Both the position numbers and the translations under genes were made by a program. Below, one piece after another: positions 31,742 to 42,685 of a stretch of DNA of 64,000 nt (positions within the stretch are counted from its first letter, which is position 1; the number at the start of each line of letters is the position of its first letter). The stretch covers positions 66,187,374-66,251,373 of the forward strand of contig NC_087065.1 of assembly GCF_963678635.1 (NCBI RefSeq), written 5' to 3'. The notes beneath the pieces are model-generated. The model saw only the letters and a list, made by a program, of their open reading frames with translations. It had not been told where the DNA came from and searched no databases. The DNA comes from Symsagittifera roscoffensis (Eukaryota; Xenacoelomorpha; Acoela; Convolutidae).

Positions 31742-32209
31742 ATGTCATTTAAAAACCTAGGAAATAAACAAACAATCGTTTTACACAATTGTGAAATAGA
31801 TAACAAAAAATACGACCTTGTAATCACACCTCATACACAAACAGTTGGATACATTCGAACAAAACGACAAACACTAAAGAGAAACATAATAACTAAACAA
31901 AGACAAATAACACGAAAAAGATTTTCAAAAAATCGAAACGCATTTTCAGAATCAGAAACCAACAGTTTAGACGAACTTTACAAACTAAAAGAATCAATAG
32001 ATAGAAATTGCCCAATTCACGATCAATTATATTTTTCTGACTCAGAAACAACTTCAAATTCATCAAAAAGAGGAAAAAGAAGAATAAAAAAGCAGTATAA
32101 ACACAAACCAGTACATTTATACAATTGGAATCAACCAATTCGACACATTAATAATTATATATTAACAGTCATCGAACGAAAAAATGAGCTCAACGCACAC
32201 TCCAGGTGA
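31742..32209 (+). CDS. Small basic retroelement protein, 155 aa
   Basis: ATG at 31742, TGA at 32207-32209; it overlaps the gag-pol start by 26 nt in another frame. Rich in Lys and Arg (KRQTLKRNIITKQRQITRKR) with a serine/acidic middle (FSESETNSLDE, YFSDSETTSNSS). A basic, probably nucleic-acid binding accessory protein; no family recognised. A gene before gag is unusual for Ty3/gypsy. The stop at 32207 overlaps a good splice donor (CAG/GTGAAG at 32205/32206), which could let the two frames be used alternatively. Confidence 0.6.
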   Translation: MSFKNLGNKQTIVLHNCEIDNKKYDLVITPHTQTVGYIRTKRQTLKRNIITKQRQITRKRFSKNRNAFSESETNSLDELYKLKESIDRNCPIHDQLYFSDSETTSNSSKRGKRRIKKQYKHKPVHLYNWNQPIRHINNYILTVIERKNELNAHSR

Positions 32210-35200
32210 AGAAACTCCAGATGATGATGAAATCTTTCCTTTTATAGTAGACGCAGATACTGATAGAGGACAACACATATTTTGTCAAAATTTACTCGTA
32301 AATTTATTTGAACCCGGAATCAGTCCATGTAAAACAGAGTTCCCCGATGTAAAAATCAAAAGACAAATCATAGATCACTATCTAAAAGATATATGCAACA
32401 TAACACAACAGTATGGAATCTACTCCATAGAATTCACCTCACCAAACCATAATAATAGAAAATATACAATTCAAACAGACGATCTTGATTTAGAATTTTC
32501 AAAAGTTTTTTCAGAATATATAAAAAGCATCCAATACCATAACTCACAAAGAGCAAACTCCATATTCACCAATGAAGTTTTCGCAATAATATATAGTTAT
32601 ATTTCGATATTAGAAAACGAAATCCCAATAACAAATGTCTCACCGACAGAAACATCTAAACATTTGAAAGTACGACATGAAATCACACTACTCTCTAGTT
32701 ATTTAAACATCATTAAAGAAAATTTCACGAAAGACGACGTTTCACAACATACAAAACACGATCTACAAAAAATTTTGGCATGGTTCATAATAGATTATTT
32801 CACACACAATATTGATTTAATTGCACAAGCAAGAAAAAATTTTAGACCCCAAAATTCGAACGATGATACCGCTATCACAGAACAATCAGATTATGTTTGG
32901 GACCCCGAATGGTCTCATCCCGCATTTATAAGCTTTCCACAATCAATCTCAAGTCAAGCAATAGGTACAATATCTTACATAAGAGATTATGTAAGAGTAA
33001 TACCATTAACAATTGATGCAACACCATTAAACTATAATACATTTTTACCCGATACACAAAATAATAGTTTAAACTCTACAGTTATACACAATGAAAACCT
33101 CAATGGAACTAGGAATCTTACTCAACAAGATATCCAGACACCATCACACTTCATAAATGAAGAAATTGTACACACAACAACTACACAACAAAGTATTTCA
33201 CCAATACGCCCAAATTTAACAACACCAAGAAATACAAATCCTTCACAAACACAGGTAACCTTACAATCAACCGTTAAACCTTCGGTTGCCCCTAAATATT
33301 CACATATGGATTACCAAACATATAGACCCATGACAATACCATCAAAAACACGCAAAACATTCACTAGAAACAACTTTGCAGACCATAATTATAATTATAC
33401 ACATCCATCAAAAACATATAATCAACCACAAAGAAATTTTAACCAATATACAAGATCTCGAAATTGGGATAACCCAATGGCCCAACCTAATTCAACAAAT
33501 TTCCAAACAAATCCTCCACGGGATCACAGTGAAAATTACCCATTTTTTCAACAAAATAAAAATAAAAAACAGACATCTTATCAAATGGATTATTTATCCT
33601 CAGATGATGATTTCTTACAACCAGATATATTTGCACAAAATACTCAAGAATATCGTAGACAAGGAATACAGAAAACACGTACAAATCATAGAAATTTTTC
33701 TCCACAACCAATAGATGCACAACATCAACAACTAATTCAACAACAAAATCTAATTAATACACAATCTTTTCAACCAATTCAACAACAAAATCCAATGACT
33801 GCACACTCGTATCAACCATCACAAATGCAAAATGAAATACCACTCCCATATTATCTCCAACAACATGAAATAACAAGAAACCAACTTTCAAATTTTTCTC
33901 AAATGCCAAATGCAGCAGAATCATTACAAATGACAATGAATCCATACCTTATGGGTGGATCATCAATAACATCAAACAAACCTTTAATGGTTTTCACAGG
34001 AACAGACCCTGAATACTCTGTAGAAGATTATTTAAATGCAGTAACAGCAAACCTGATTTTAAATATTGGACCTGAACCAATTAATACGCCACTACATCAA
34101 AATTGGATACATCGACGCACAGCGTTAATACAAACAACCTTAGATGGCGCAGCACAAAAATGGTTTTCAGTACTACCTCTAGAAATAAAATCAAACTGGA
34201 AAAGATTTACACAAGAATTTTCAAAAATGTTTGACTCCGAAAGAAACAAACAACAACAAAGAGTTTTATGTAATGAAATTCGCAGATTACCAAACGAAAC
34301 CATCAAGCAAATAGCAGTACGAATCGAAACACTAGTTCGAAAAGCATATTCATTAAATACACATGACTATAAAAACACAAAGATGACAGAAATCTTAATG
34401 ATGACCTTAACACCACAATTAAGGAAAATAGCAAGAAAAAAGAGAGCATCCCATCCTTCTTCAATTCGAGAACCCGATTTAGATTTTCGAAAACTAGTAG
34501 ACAAATTAGAACAAGCAGAAATCACGATGAAACTAGAAGAAACGGAAAATCTGAAATTACAATACGTTAACAAAATTGAAACGACTCCCACTAATATTAA
34601 TAATATACAGGAATCAGAGACAGACCTCGTTGAAAAAATCACTGAAATACTCAATATCTACGAAAAGAACCCAAACTTTAAAGGCAAACCATCTTTCAAA
34701 AAATGGTGTAATTATTGCCGACGATACGGACACAGTATTTCCGAATGTAGACAAAAACAGCAAGACAATCAAAATAAACCTCAAAAATATAAAGAACCAA
34801 ATAAATCATTCTATCAATACATGAAAAAAGATCAAAATCTACCGAACAAAACAGTCCACAGCAACAACAGTTCAGGAAAACCACTCCCGAACAATACAAA
34901 TTATACAAGAAATCAATCACCATATAACTCAAGTTATAGAGGAAGATCACCAGAACAAAGAAACACGAATAATTCATCACAAAATCACTACAATAGACCA
35001 AATAGTCGAAATAACTACTCCAGATCAAATTCAAATACACAACGATTTGTTTCTAGATCTAATTCCCAATCAAGAAATAACTACTACCCAAACAACCAAT
35101 CACGAAATTCATCATACAATAGGAATAGAAACTACTCCTATAATCGAAATAGAAGTTATTCAAACAACCGAAACCAGAATTACCCGAACAATCGATCAAG

Positions 35201-38042
35201 GAATAATTCATATAATAGATCGAACTATAACAGACCAAACAATAATTACCAAAACAGATCACGAAATAATTCACAAAATCGACACTCAAGTTATAATAAT
35301 CGTTATAGAAATTATTCCCAATCACCACACCGGAATAATAATAACTATAATAATTCTAATAATCGCCACAGAAGTAGTACACCTAAACATCAAAGACAAA
35401 TCAATCAAGTACAGTCAAATCCAGAAACAACATCAGACCCTCCAGGTATTGATGACACAGTAACTGATACGTTACAACTCAATCAAATAAACTGTACATC
35501 ATCAGATTCAGAAAGTGATACTGAAAACACTCTTTCTATCAATATGATAAAAGTCGAAAATGACTATGAATCTGTCATATATGAACAACCCTTTCCATCA
35601 CACATATATGAAAATCAATCAGAATTTCTTCAAAATTATTACACTACACCCATAAATTCCACACCAACGACGCAAGAAACAAATGAGATTAACACTACAG
35701 ATCAAACCAATAAAAATACCAAAACAAAATGCTTGAATACAAACCACATTTATCAAAATATACAAAAAGAACAACCCAAAGAAAAAATTTGGACAATACC
35801 ATTTCTCTTAGAAAGCCCAAGAAACAAAGAATTTCAACCACCAGACCTTGAAATAGATTTTTTAATTGATTCAGGAGCAGAATCAAACATAATAAACATC
35901 CCCACATGGAATGAAATAAAAACTTTACACCCAAAGCTAACACCTCTTGAAACCTCCAGTAAGTTAGCAACAGCACAAGGATCAACATTGATAAACTACG
36001 GGAAAATCCAATTATTTCTCCTCCCCACCAGAACAATGGAACAAAGCAAAATTTTAAATAAGCCATTTAAACAAATATTCCATATCACTGACATTAAATA
36101 TAATATCATTGGAATACCATTTATTTCGAAGTATATACCAACAATTAACATACTAAATAGTAAAATATTAATCAAAGATAAATATACAAAAACAAAAGAA
36201 ACATCCTTAACATTTTTTCAAAGATTAAATAAACAACCACTATTCTTTTCAAAATTCTACCCGATATTTAACAAACAAAGAAAACACCTAAAACCACTAT
36301 CAGGAAATATCTATAATTTTTCAATCAAACAAGTTCACCAATATGATAAAGAACAAAACAAACAAAAATTTTATATGTCAGAATTTGAATTCAAACCTAT
36401 TCACAAATTTTTCAAAATCACAATCTCATCCATAAAATATTTGAAAAATTCGAATTCCGATATCATTTCCTTACATGTCTATAACAACACACCTTACCAA
36501 GTAACATTACCTTTAGGACTTTTAGGATATTGTGAAACCAACGCTACAATATCACCAATACACGAAAAAGCCTATCGCGTAAATAATATACTCCAATTAC
36601 TAGATATTTGCCAATCTACAATTCTTAATGAAGAATTATCTATAAATAATATAATAAGTAACGAAAACAGAAATACGGATTATTTCACAAAAACTCCATA
36701 TTTCAAACCTACATTCAACATAAGTAACTACACAGAGGACCAACAGAAATTTTTAACAATGTTTAATTTCCAACATTCACAAATAACACAAGACGAATTC
36801 GAAAAGTTAGCCAAACAGCTAATTAAATATTCATCAGTCTATGCAACATCAAAATTCGATGTTGGAAAAATCAGTTCATCACTACATCTCCCGTTAAAAC
36901 CAGACGCAGTTTTCAAAAAACAGAGAGCAAGTAAAGTACCAATTCACTTACATGATAAAGTAAACAGATTACTTGATATTTTAGAACAATACAACATTAT
37001 ATCACCAGTTAATAAAGAAGAACAACCAAAAGGCAACACATTTATCAACCCCGTTATCATTCTAGCTAAAGGAGAATCATTAAAAATCGTTCTCGACGCT
37101 AGATACCTCAATTCACTCATAGATGAATCAAAATGTAACTGGCCCATTGAACCAATACAAGTTATTTTAACAAAAATAAACGGCAAATACTTTACAACCG
37201 CCGATATGAATAGTGCATACAATCAAATGCCACTAGATGAACAATCACGACGTTTAACACAATTTGTTATCGGAAACCAACAATATGAATTCAACCGCTT
37301 ATTCTATGGAATATCCATAGGACCAGCAGCATTTTCAGCTTTTATGAGCAAAATTTTTAGACCACTGATACTCAAGAAAAACGCAATCACCTATTTAGAC
37401 GATGTTTTTATGCAATCACAAACAAAAGACGAGATGTTCAATGTTTTAGACAAATATCACCAAATACTTCAGAACGAAAATCTGAAGGCCGCCCCCGATA
37501 AATCACACTTCTTTTTGACAAGAGTTAAATTCTTAGGACATAATATAGAAAGAAAAACAATCACTCCATTGAAATCACGCATTGACGCTATTCAAAAACT
37601 TCAACCACCAACAAATAAAAAGAAAATCCAAGAATTTCTTGGAATGTTAAACTTTTTAAGTAAATATGTTTATAAAATGCAATTATACCTACGACCATTT
37701 TATAACATCCTTAGACAACAAAATAATTTTGAATGGAACACAGAACATCAAACACGATTTGAAGAAATAAAGAAACTTTTAACTGAACAAATTTCAAACA
37801 CAATTCCAGATTCAAATCAACCATTTTATGCAATGTGCGATGCTTCGAACTTTGGCATCGGTGCAGCACTATTACAATCACATAATGGTACAAATAAAAT
37901 GAACCTCATATCAGCAAATTCTCGATTATTCACTCAAGCAGAGCTACGACTCTCAACTCTAATGAGAGAATGCACAGCCATAATATATACACTGACAGAA
38001 TATGAATTTCTGATACTTGGATCAAACCTACATTCAACATAA
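32184..38042 (+). CDS. gag-pol: Gag-protease-RT polyprotein, truncated by duplication (1,952 aa)
   Basis: ATG at 32184. Residues 1-570 are a poorly conserved, Asn/Gln-rich extension. Gag core around 600-830 (FTGTDPEYSVEDYLNAV, WFSVLPLEIKSNWKRFTQEF). CCHC zinc knuckle CNYCRRYGHSISEC at 842-855. An Asn/Arg/Ser/Tyr-rich low-complexity region at about 900-1100. Aspartic protease DSGAESN at 1229. RT with YLDD at 1737. RNase H begins with Asp 1886. Gag and Pol share one frame, with no frameshift or stop between. The reading then crosses the junction of the 1,319-bp repeat, changes frame and stops after LGSNLHST, inside RNase H. It makes Gag and protease but an incomplete Pol. Confidence 0.92.
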   Translation: MSSTHTPGEETPDDDEIFPFIVDADTDRGQHIFCQNLLVNLFEPGISPCKTEFPDVKIKRQIIDHYLKDICNITQQYGIYSIEFTSPNHNNRKYTIQTDDLDLEFSKVFSEYIKSIQYHNSQRANSIFTNEVFAIIYSYISILENEIPITNVSPTETSKHLKVRHEITLLSSYLNIIKENFTKDDVSQHTKHDLQKILAWFIIDYFTHNIDLIAQARKNFRPQNSNDDTAITEQSDYVWDPEWSHPAFISFPQSISSQAIGTISYIRDYVRVIPLTIDATPLNYNTFLPDTQNNSLNSTVIHNENLNGTRNLTQQDIQTPSHFINEEIVHTTTTQQSISPIRPNLTTPRNTNPSQTQVTLQSTVKPSVAPKYSHMDYQTYRPMTIPSKTRKTFTRNNFADHNYNYTHPSKTYNQPQRNFNQYTRSRNWDNPMAQPNSTNFQTNPPRDHSENYPFFQQNKNKKQTSYQMDYLSSDDDFLQPDIFAQNTQEYRRQGIQKTRTNHRNFSPQPIDAQHQQLIQQQNLINTQSFQPIQQQNPMTAHSYQPSQMQNEIPLPYYLQQHEITRNQLSNFSQMPNAAESLQMTMNPYLMGGSSITSNKPLMVFTGTDPEYSVEDYLNAVTANLILNIGPEPINTPLHQNWIHRRTALIQTTLDGAAQKWFSVLPLEIKSNWKRFTQEFSKMFDSERNKQQQRVLCNEIRRLPNETIKQIAVRIETLVRKAYSLNTHDYKNTKMTEILMMTLTPQLRKIARKKRASHPSSIREPDLDFRKLVDKLEQAEITMKLEETENLKLQYVNKIETTPTNINNIQESETDLVEKITEILNIYEKNPNFKGKPSFKKWCNYCRRYGHSISECRQKQQDNQNKPQKYKEPNKSFYQYMKKDQNLPNKTVHSNNSSGKPLPNNTNYTRNQSPYNSSYRGRSPEQRNTNNSSQNHYNRPNSRNNYSRSNSNTQRFVSRSNSQSRNNYYPNNQSRNSSYNRNRNYSYNRNRSYSNNRNQNYPNNRSRNNSYNRSNYNRPNNNYQNRSRNNSQNRHSSYNNRYRNYSQSPHRNNNNYNNSNNRHRSSTPKHQRQINQVQSNPETTSDPPGIDDTVTDTLQLNQINCTSSDSESDTENTLSINMIKVENDYESVIYEQPFPSHIYENQSEFLQNYYTTPINSTPTTQETNEINTTDQTNKNTKTKCLNTNHIYQNIQKEQPKEKIWTIPFLLESPRNKEFQPPDLEIDFLIDSGAESNIINIPTWNEIKTLHPKLTPLETSSKLATAQGSTLINYGKIQLFLLPTRTMEQSKILNKPFKQIFHITDIKYNIIGIPFISKYIPTINILNSKILIKDKYTKTKETSLTFFQRLNKQPLFFSKFYPIFNKQRKHLKPLSGNIYNFSIKQVHQYDKEQNKQKFYMSEFEFKPIHKFFKITISSIKYLKNSNSDIISLHVYNNTPYQVTLPLGLLGYCETNATISPIHEKAYRVNNILQLLDICQSTILNEELSINNIISNENRNTDYFTKTPYFKPTFNISNYTEDQQKFLTMFNFQHSQITQDEFEKLAKQLIKYSSVYATSKFDVGKISSSLHLPLKPDAVFKKQRASKVPIHLHDKVNRLLDILEQYNIISPVNKEEQPKGNTFINPVIILAKGESLKIVLDARYLNSLIDESKCNWPIEPIQVILTKINGKYFTTADMNSAYNQMPLDEQSRRLTQFVIGNQQYEFNRLFYGISIGPAAFSAFMSKIFRPLILKKNAITYLDDVFMQSQTKDEMFNVLDKYHQILQNENLKAAPDKSHFFLTRVKFLGHNIERKTITPLKSRIDAIQKLQPPTNKKKIQEFLGMLNFLSKYVYKMQLYLRPFYNILRQQNNFEWNTEHQTRFEEIKKLLTEQISNTIPDSNQPFYAMCDASNFGIGAALLQSHNGTNKMNLISANSRLFTQAELRLSTLMRECTAIIYTLTEYEFLILGSNLHST

Positions 38043-39340
38043 GTAACTACACAGAGGACCAACAGAAATTTTTAACAATGTTTAATTTCCAACATTCACA
38101 AATAACACAAGACGAATTCGAAAAGTTAGCCAAACAGCTAATTAAATATTCATCAGTCTATGCAACATCAAAATTCGATGTTGGAAAAATCAGTTCATCA
38201 CTACATCTCCCGTTAAAACCAGACGCAGTTTTCAAAAAACAGAGAGCAAGTAAAGTACCAATTCACTTACATGATAAAGTAAACAGATTACTTGATATTT
38301 TAGAACAATACAACATTATATCACCAGTTAATAAAGAAGAACAACCAAAAGGCAACACATTTATCAACCCCGTTATCATTCTAGCTAAAGGAGAATCATT
38401 AAAAATCGTTCTCGACGCTAGATACCTCAATTCACTCATAGATGAATCAAAATGTAACTGGCCCATTGAACCAATACAAGTTATTTTAACAAAAATAAAC
38501 GGAAAATACTTTACAACCGCCGATATGAATAGTGCATACAATCAAATGCCACTAGATGAACAATCACGACGTTTAACACAATTTGTTATCGGAAACCAAC
38601 AATATGAATTCAACCGCTTATTCTATGGAATATCCATAGGACCAGCAGCATTTTCAGCTTTTATGAGCAAAATTTTTAGACCACTGATACTCAAGAAAAA
38701 CGCAATCACCTATTTAGACGATGTTTTTATGCAATCACAAACAAAAGACGAGATGTTCAATGTTTTAGACAAATATCACCAAATACTTCAGAACGAAAAT
38801 CTGAAGGCCGCCCCCGATAAATCACACTTCTTTTTGACAAGAGTTAAATTCTTAGGACATAATATAGAAAGAAAAACAATCACTCCATTGAAATCACGCA
38901 TTGACGCTATTCAAAAACTTCAACCACCAACAAATAAAAAGAAAATCCAAGAATTTCTTGGAATGTTAAACTTTTTAAGTAAATATGTTTATAAAATGCA
39001 ATTATACCTACGACCATTTTATAACATCCTTAGACAACAAAATAATTTTGAATGGAACACAGAACATCAAACACGATTTGAAGAAATAAAGAAACTTTTA
39101 ACTGAACAAATTTCAAACACAATTCCAGATTCAAATCAACCATTTTATGCAATGTGCGATGCTTCGAACTTTGGCATCGGTGCAGCACTATTACAATCAC
39201 ATAATGGTACAAATAAAATGAACCTCATATCAGCAAATTCTCGATTATTCACTCAAGCAGAGCTACGACTCTCAACTCTAATGAGAGAATGCACAGCCAT
39301 AATATATACACTGACAGAATATGAATTTCTGATACTTGGA
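36703..39340 (+). repeat. 1,319-bp tandem duplication within RT/RNase H
   Basis: Copy 1 is 36703-38021, copy 2 is 38022-39340. I see one difference (C at about 37183 against A at about 38502, silent). The sequence TCAAA lies at both breakpoints, a 5-bp microhomology. 1,319 is not a multiple of three, so the first copy falls out of frame at the junction. It could be a real recent duplication or an assembly artefact. Confidence 0.95.
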
Positions 39341-41725
39341 TCAAAACATCCAACAGTTCTATTCACAGACCATAAACCAATCATCTTTCTCTTTACACAA
39401 AAATCTAACCCAAACCACCGAGTTTACAGATTTCAACTAATTCTAATGAAATTTCCAAACTTACATATAGTTTGGACTGCAGGAAAAAATCTTGCATTAC
39501 CAGACACCTTAAGTCGAAATACACCACCTGAATTACTTACACGAAAAACAACAGTTGAAATACCCAAAAACATAAAATTCTACCTTGCAGAAAACGAAAC
39601 ATCACCCCGATTGGAATGCAAATATGCAGTAAAAACTGATATTGAACAATCACAAATAAATAATTTACAACATTTCCCACTTTATTTAGATTGTCAAAAT
39701 AATCATTATGAAGTTGATCTACTTGGAACATCAACTTTCAAACCAATCCCATATTCTCAATGGATAAAAAATAACACCCAACAAAAACGAACAAAACAAC
39801 ACCCGCCTAAAAAAGACCATTTTCCACTAATTGAAAAAGAAGATTTAACTGATAAAATAAATTTATCAGGACCACAAACAAATGATTCAAAATACACAAT
39901 AAATCAAGTTTTTGACCTTCACGACCCACTTGATACAATACCCTTATCTAAATTAGAAATCGAAAACATTTTTCTCCCCCCAACAGAAATAATTACAATT
40001 TCAACACTGAAACAATATCAAAACCTTGACCCAGTAATTCGACAACTGAAATCATGGCACAAATATAAAACTAAACCTATCAAAGCAGATTCAACCATTC
40101 TAGGAAACAAAACACTCCTCCGATACTTTCGCAAATTTAACAACACAACAATTAACGAAAATACAGACCTTTTAGAGTATAACCTGAATGAATCTACAGT
40201 TCCATGTCTCCCTTTAAGTATGATTCTTATAGCTTTTAATATTTCACATACACAAAATATTAAAGGACACTCTGGATCAGAGAAAACATATTCAAATTTT
40301 ATACAAAACTTTTATTTCCCAAATGCACCAATTTGGATAAAAGTACTATGCAATGATTGTATAGTATGTCAACTAAATAAACCTTACCCGAATCAAAAAC
40401 AAATAGCACAAAAACAAGATTTTAAAGGACAAAGCTTGTACTTTAACCATCGTATCTCATTTGATACTAAAGGACCAATTTCACCCTCATCAGAAGGAAA
40501 CTCCTACATTATGGTAATTGTTGACGCATTTACACATTATGTAGCACTTAACCCAGTACCACATTGTAACGCTTATTACGCTTACACAACACTCTATGAA
40601 CACTGGATAGCAAAATTCGGACTACCAGAAATTTTAGTTACAGACAACGGTACAGAATTCATAAATAATGAAATTATCACACTATGTCATTTATATAACA
40701 TTAAACACAAACCACGTACATCTCATGCACCTTGGACAAACGGCCTAGTCGAAGGTATGAACCGTTCATTACAAGAATATCTTAGATGTATCATCAACGG
40801 AAATGATACAAAATATACCGAATGGTCAGCAGATGTAAAATTATTTCCCTTAGCATATAATTCACAAATTACGACAACTTTAGGAATGTCACCATACGAA
40901 ATGGTTTTTAACCAAAAGCCACGCAAACCAATAATGTTTACAGCAAATTCTCATAAAAACGCACAAGGTTATTGTCAACCAAATAAAGACTCAATTTGTT
41001 ATAACCTACCTTTACATACACACGATGAAGATCATTTTCATCACCCACAAATTCTTAAACTGGCCTCCGGTACACACACCGAATGGATTCTAAATAGAGA
41101 TAAAAAACACAATGAAATTTATCAAAAAATAACAAAAAAGTTATTACAAAGACAAAACATTAATGAACAAATCAATTCACGTTTTACACCAGCCTCCGAA
41201 TTAAAAATTGGAACATTTGTTTTAATACCTAATTTTAATACTCAAAAAGGAATTTCTAAAAAATTACAACCCCTTCGAAAAGGACCATACCAAATAATTG
41301 AAAAACCCACTGATGTCACATATAAAATTACCGACTCAAACAAAAAAGAAATCGTTCAACATCGAAACAACCTATTACCTTATTACCCAAAAGAATACGC
41401 ACTCCGCGAATTAACTCAATTATATTCTTTCACAGGATTAAAAATCATTCAAAATGAACCACATCTGAAAAACACAGAACAAAATGATAACCCCACCGAA
41501 AATCAAAACACAAAACCAACCGCCACCAAAAACAATACACAAAACCATAAAGAATCCCCAAAACAAAGAAAAAATAGAAAAATGACCGAACAAATAATAC
41601 CCCAAGAACAAATCGACAAATCAGAAAATAGAAAAACAACAAGACTCCGAAATCAACCACGTAAAAACTATAAAATATTCATCCCCCAATCTAAAATTTT
41701 AAAGAAAGTAGAATTTCAAAAGTAA
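38078..41725 (+). CDS. pol: RT-RNase H-integrase part of Pol (second copy of RT)
   Basis: 1,215 codons from the first ATG after the junction; that ATG (MFNFQHSQITQDEFEKL) is an internal Met of the original polyprotein, so this is not a true start. RT YLDD is at 212. RNase H ends with WTAGKNLALPDTLSRN. Integrase: HHCC-type finger (H-x-H ... CNDCIVC), then Asp 796 (SFDTKG), Asp 856 (TDNGTEF) and Glu 892 (GLVEGMNR), a DX59DX35E core. The C-terminal part includes KLQPLRKGPYQIIEKPTDVT (GPY/F domain of Metaviridae integrases) and a long basic, charged tail. The frame is open to TAA 41723-41725. Confidence 0.92.
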   Translation: MFNFQHSQITQDEFEKLAKQLIKYSSVYATSKFDVGKISSSLHLPLKPDAVFKKQRASKVPIHLHDKVNRLLDILEQYNIISPVNKEEQPKGNTFINPVIILAKGESLKIVLDARYLNSLIDESKCNWPIEPIQVILTKINGKYFTTADMNSAYNQMPLDEQSRRLTQFVIGNQQYEFNRLFYGISIGPAAFSAFMSKIFRPLILKKNAITYLDDVFMQSQTKDEMFNVLDKYHQILQNENLKAAPDKSHFFLTRVKFLGHNIERKTITPLKSRIDAIQKLQPPTNKKKIQEFLGMLNFLSKYVYKMQLYLRPFYNILRQQNNFEWNTEHQTRFEEIKKLLTEQISNTIPDSNQPFYAMCDASNFGIGAALLQSHNGTNKMNLISANSRLFTQAELRLSTLMRECTAIIYTLTEYEFLILGSKHPTVLFTDHKPIIFLFTQKSNPNHRVYRFQLILMKFPNLHIVWTAGKNLALPDTLSRNTPPELLTRKTTVEIPKNIKFYLAENETSPRLECKYAVKTDIEQSQINNLQHFPLYLDCQNNHYEVDLLGTSTFKPIPYSQWIKNNTQQKRTKQHPPKKDHFPLIEKEDLTDKINLSGPQTNDSKYTINQVFDLHDPLDTIPLSKLEIENIFLPPTEIITISTLKQYQNLDPVIRQLKSWHKYKTKPIKADSTILGNKTLLRYFRKFNNTTINENTDLLEYNLNESTVPCLPLSMILIAFNISHTQNIKGHSGSEKTYSNFIQNFYFPNAPIWIKVLCNDCIVCQLNKPYPNQKQIAQKQDFKGQSLYFNHRISFDTKGPISPSSEGNSYIMVIVDAFTHYVALNPVPHCNAYYAYTTLYEHWIAKFGLPEILVTDNGTEFINNEIITLCHLYNIKHKPRTSHAPWTNGLVEGMNRSLQEYLRCIINGNDTKYTEWSADVKLFPLAYNSQITTTLGMSPYEMVFNQKPRKPIMFTANSHKNAQGYCQPNKDSICYNLPLHTHDEDHFHHPQILKLASGTHTEWILNRDKKHNEIYQKITKKLLQRQNINEQINSRFTPASELKIGTFVLIPNFNTQKGISKKLQPLRKGPYQIIEKPTDVTYKITDSNKKEIVQHRNNLLPYYPKEYALRELTQLYSFTGLKIIQNEPHLKNTEQNDNPTENQNTKPTATKNNTQNHKESPKQRKNRKMTEQIIPQEQIDKSENRKTTRLRNQPRKNYKIFIPQSKILKKVEFQK

Positions 41726-42548
41726 TTTTAACATTTGCTTCACAATCTTGAAATCTCCAAAACATTTTTCATTTACATTTTTCAAAATAACATGCTGACA
41801 AGTACGTAATAATTCTAGTTCAAAATAGACCAATAGGATTCATCCAATCCGTCACTTTCTCTAACTCAAACTAAGACCAATTAGACGAATCATATAGAAC
41901 TCCAGGCACATCTATAACTATAACTTTACGACCTCCAGGTCAAAAATAAGCAAACCACTCCAACTTGACAACTAAAATAAATATCACCATAATACCGTAC
42001 CCCTCCCTTATCTAATAACCCAAAGATCAACAATATTTCCCCAACTCAGACCACGAATACCCCCAAAACAAATTTGTTAACTTAGCCTAAAGTAACAAAA
42101 TGAACATTTTAATTAGCCTAAAGTATAAAAATCTCACCATACCCCGGATCATTTGACAAACAAAAATAAAGAAAAAGACGACCTCCCAGTCACCATAAAA
42201 ATTGCCCCCAACAATTTTTTACAAAACTCAACCCACTTGTCAAAAAACTAATAAATAATCCGACCACACTAGAAAATCGCCTCAAACAGCAAAAAATATT
42301 CGACCAAAAGATCATTTCTTAAATGCTCTTCTCTCAATCAGTTACTCAAATACTCATAAATCTTAAACATTTTTTTACAATACTTGAAACCTTTATAATA
42401 TTTCTTTTTGATATACTTGAATCTTTTCTAATAATCCTAATCATTTTTTGTAACATTTTTTAATTTTCTACACTATTCTCGAACTATTCCTCCAACTTTC
42501 CAAAACCCTTGATTACATCCACAGGTACGAGTCATATAACTTGTCTAA
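41726..42548 (+). other. Noncoding spacer between pol and late genes
   Basis: No credible ORF. It is C-rich and G-poor. Contains short repeats of the type ACTCCAGGCACATC / GACCTCCAGGTC (about 41900-41940). It may hold splice acceptors for late transcripts; ATTTTCAG occurs at 42561-42568 just after the spacer. Confidence 0.5.
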
Positions 42549-42677
42549 ATGATACGAACAATTTTCAGTAGAACCGATATTTTTTTATTGTTTGCAATCT
42601 TCACATTTGCCCTAGCAACAATCCTCCTAATTCTTTTTTTGGAAGAATATTATAATAAACACAAAATTTCTCACTAA
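42549..42677 (+). CDS. Short membrane peptide, 42 aa
   Basis: ATG at 42549, TAA at 42675-42677. MIRTIFSRTD is followed by a hydrophobic helix IFLLFAIFTFALATILLILF and a charged tail LEEYYNKHKISH. Too short to classify. The acceptor-like ATTTTCAG within its 5' end (42561-42568) argues that the ORF may be chance. The next long frame begins just after it but cannot be joined by a simple frameshift, since both frames have a stop between 42675 and 42685. Confidence 0.35.
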   Translation: MIRTIFSRTDIFLLFAIFTFALATILLILFLEEYYNKHKISH

Positions 42678-42685
42678 AGTAATAA

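Noticed and set aside
35059-35463. Long antisense and shifted frames rich in Ile, Tyr and Asn inside gag
   Set aside because: Shadows of the low-complexity Asn/Arg/Ser/Tyr region of Gag; no independent support.
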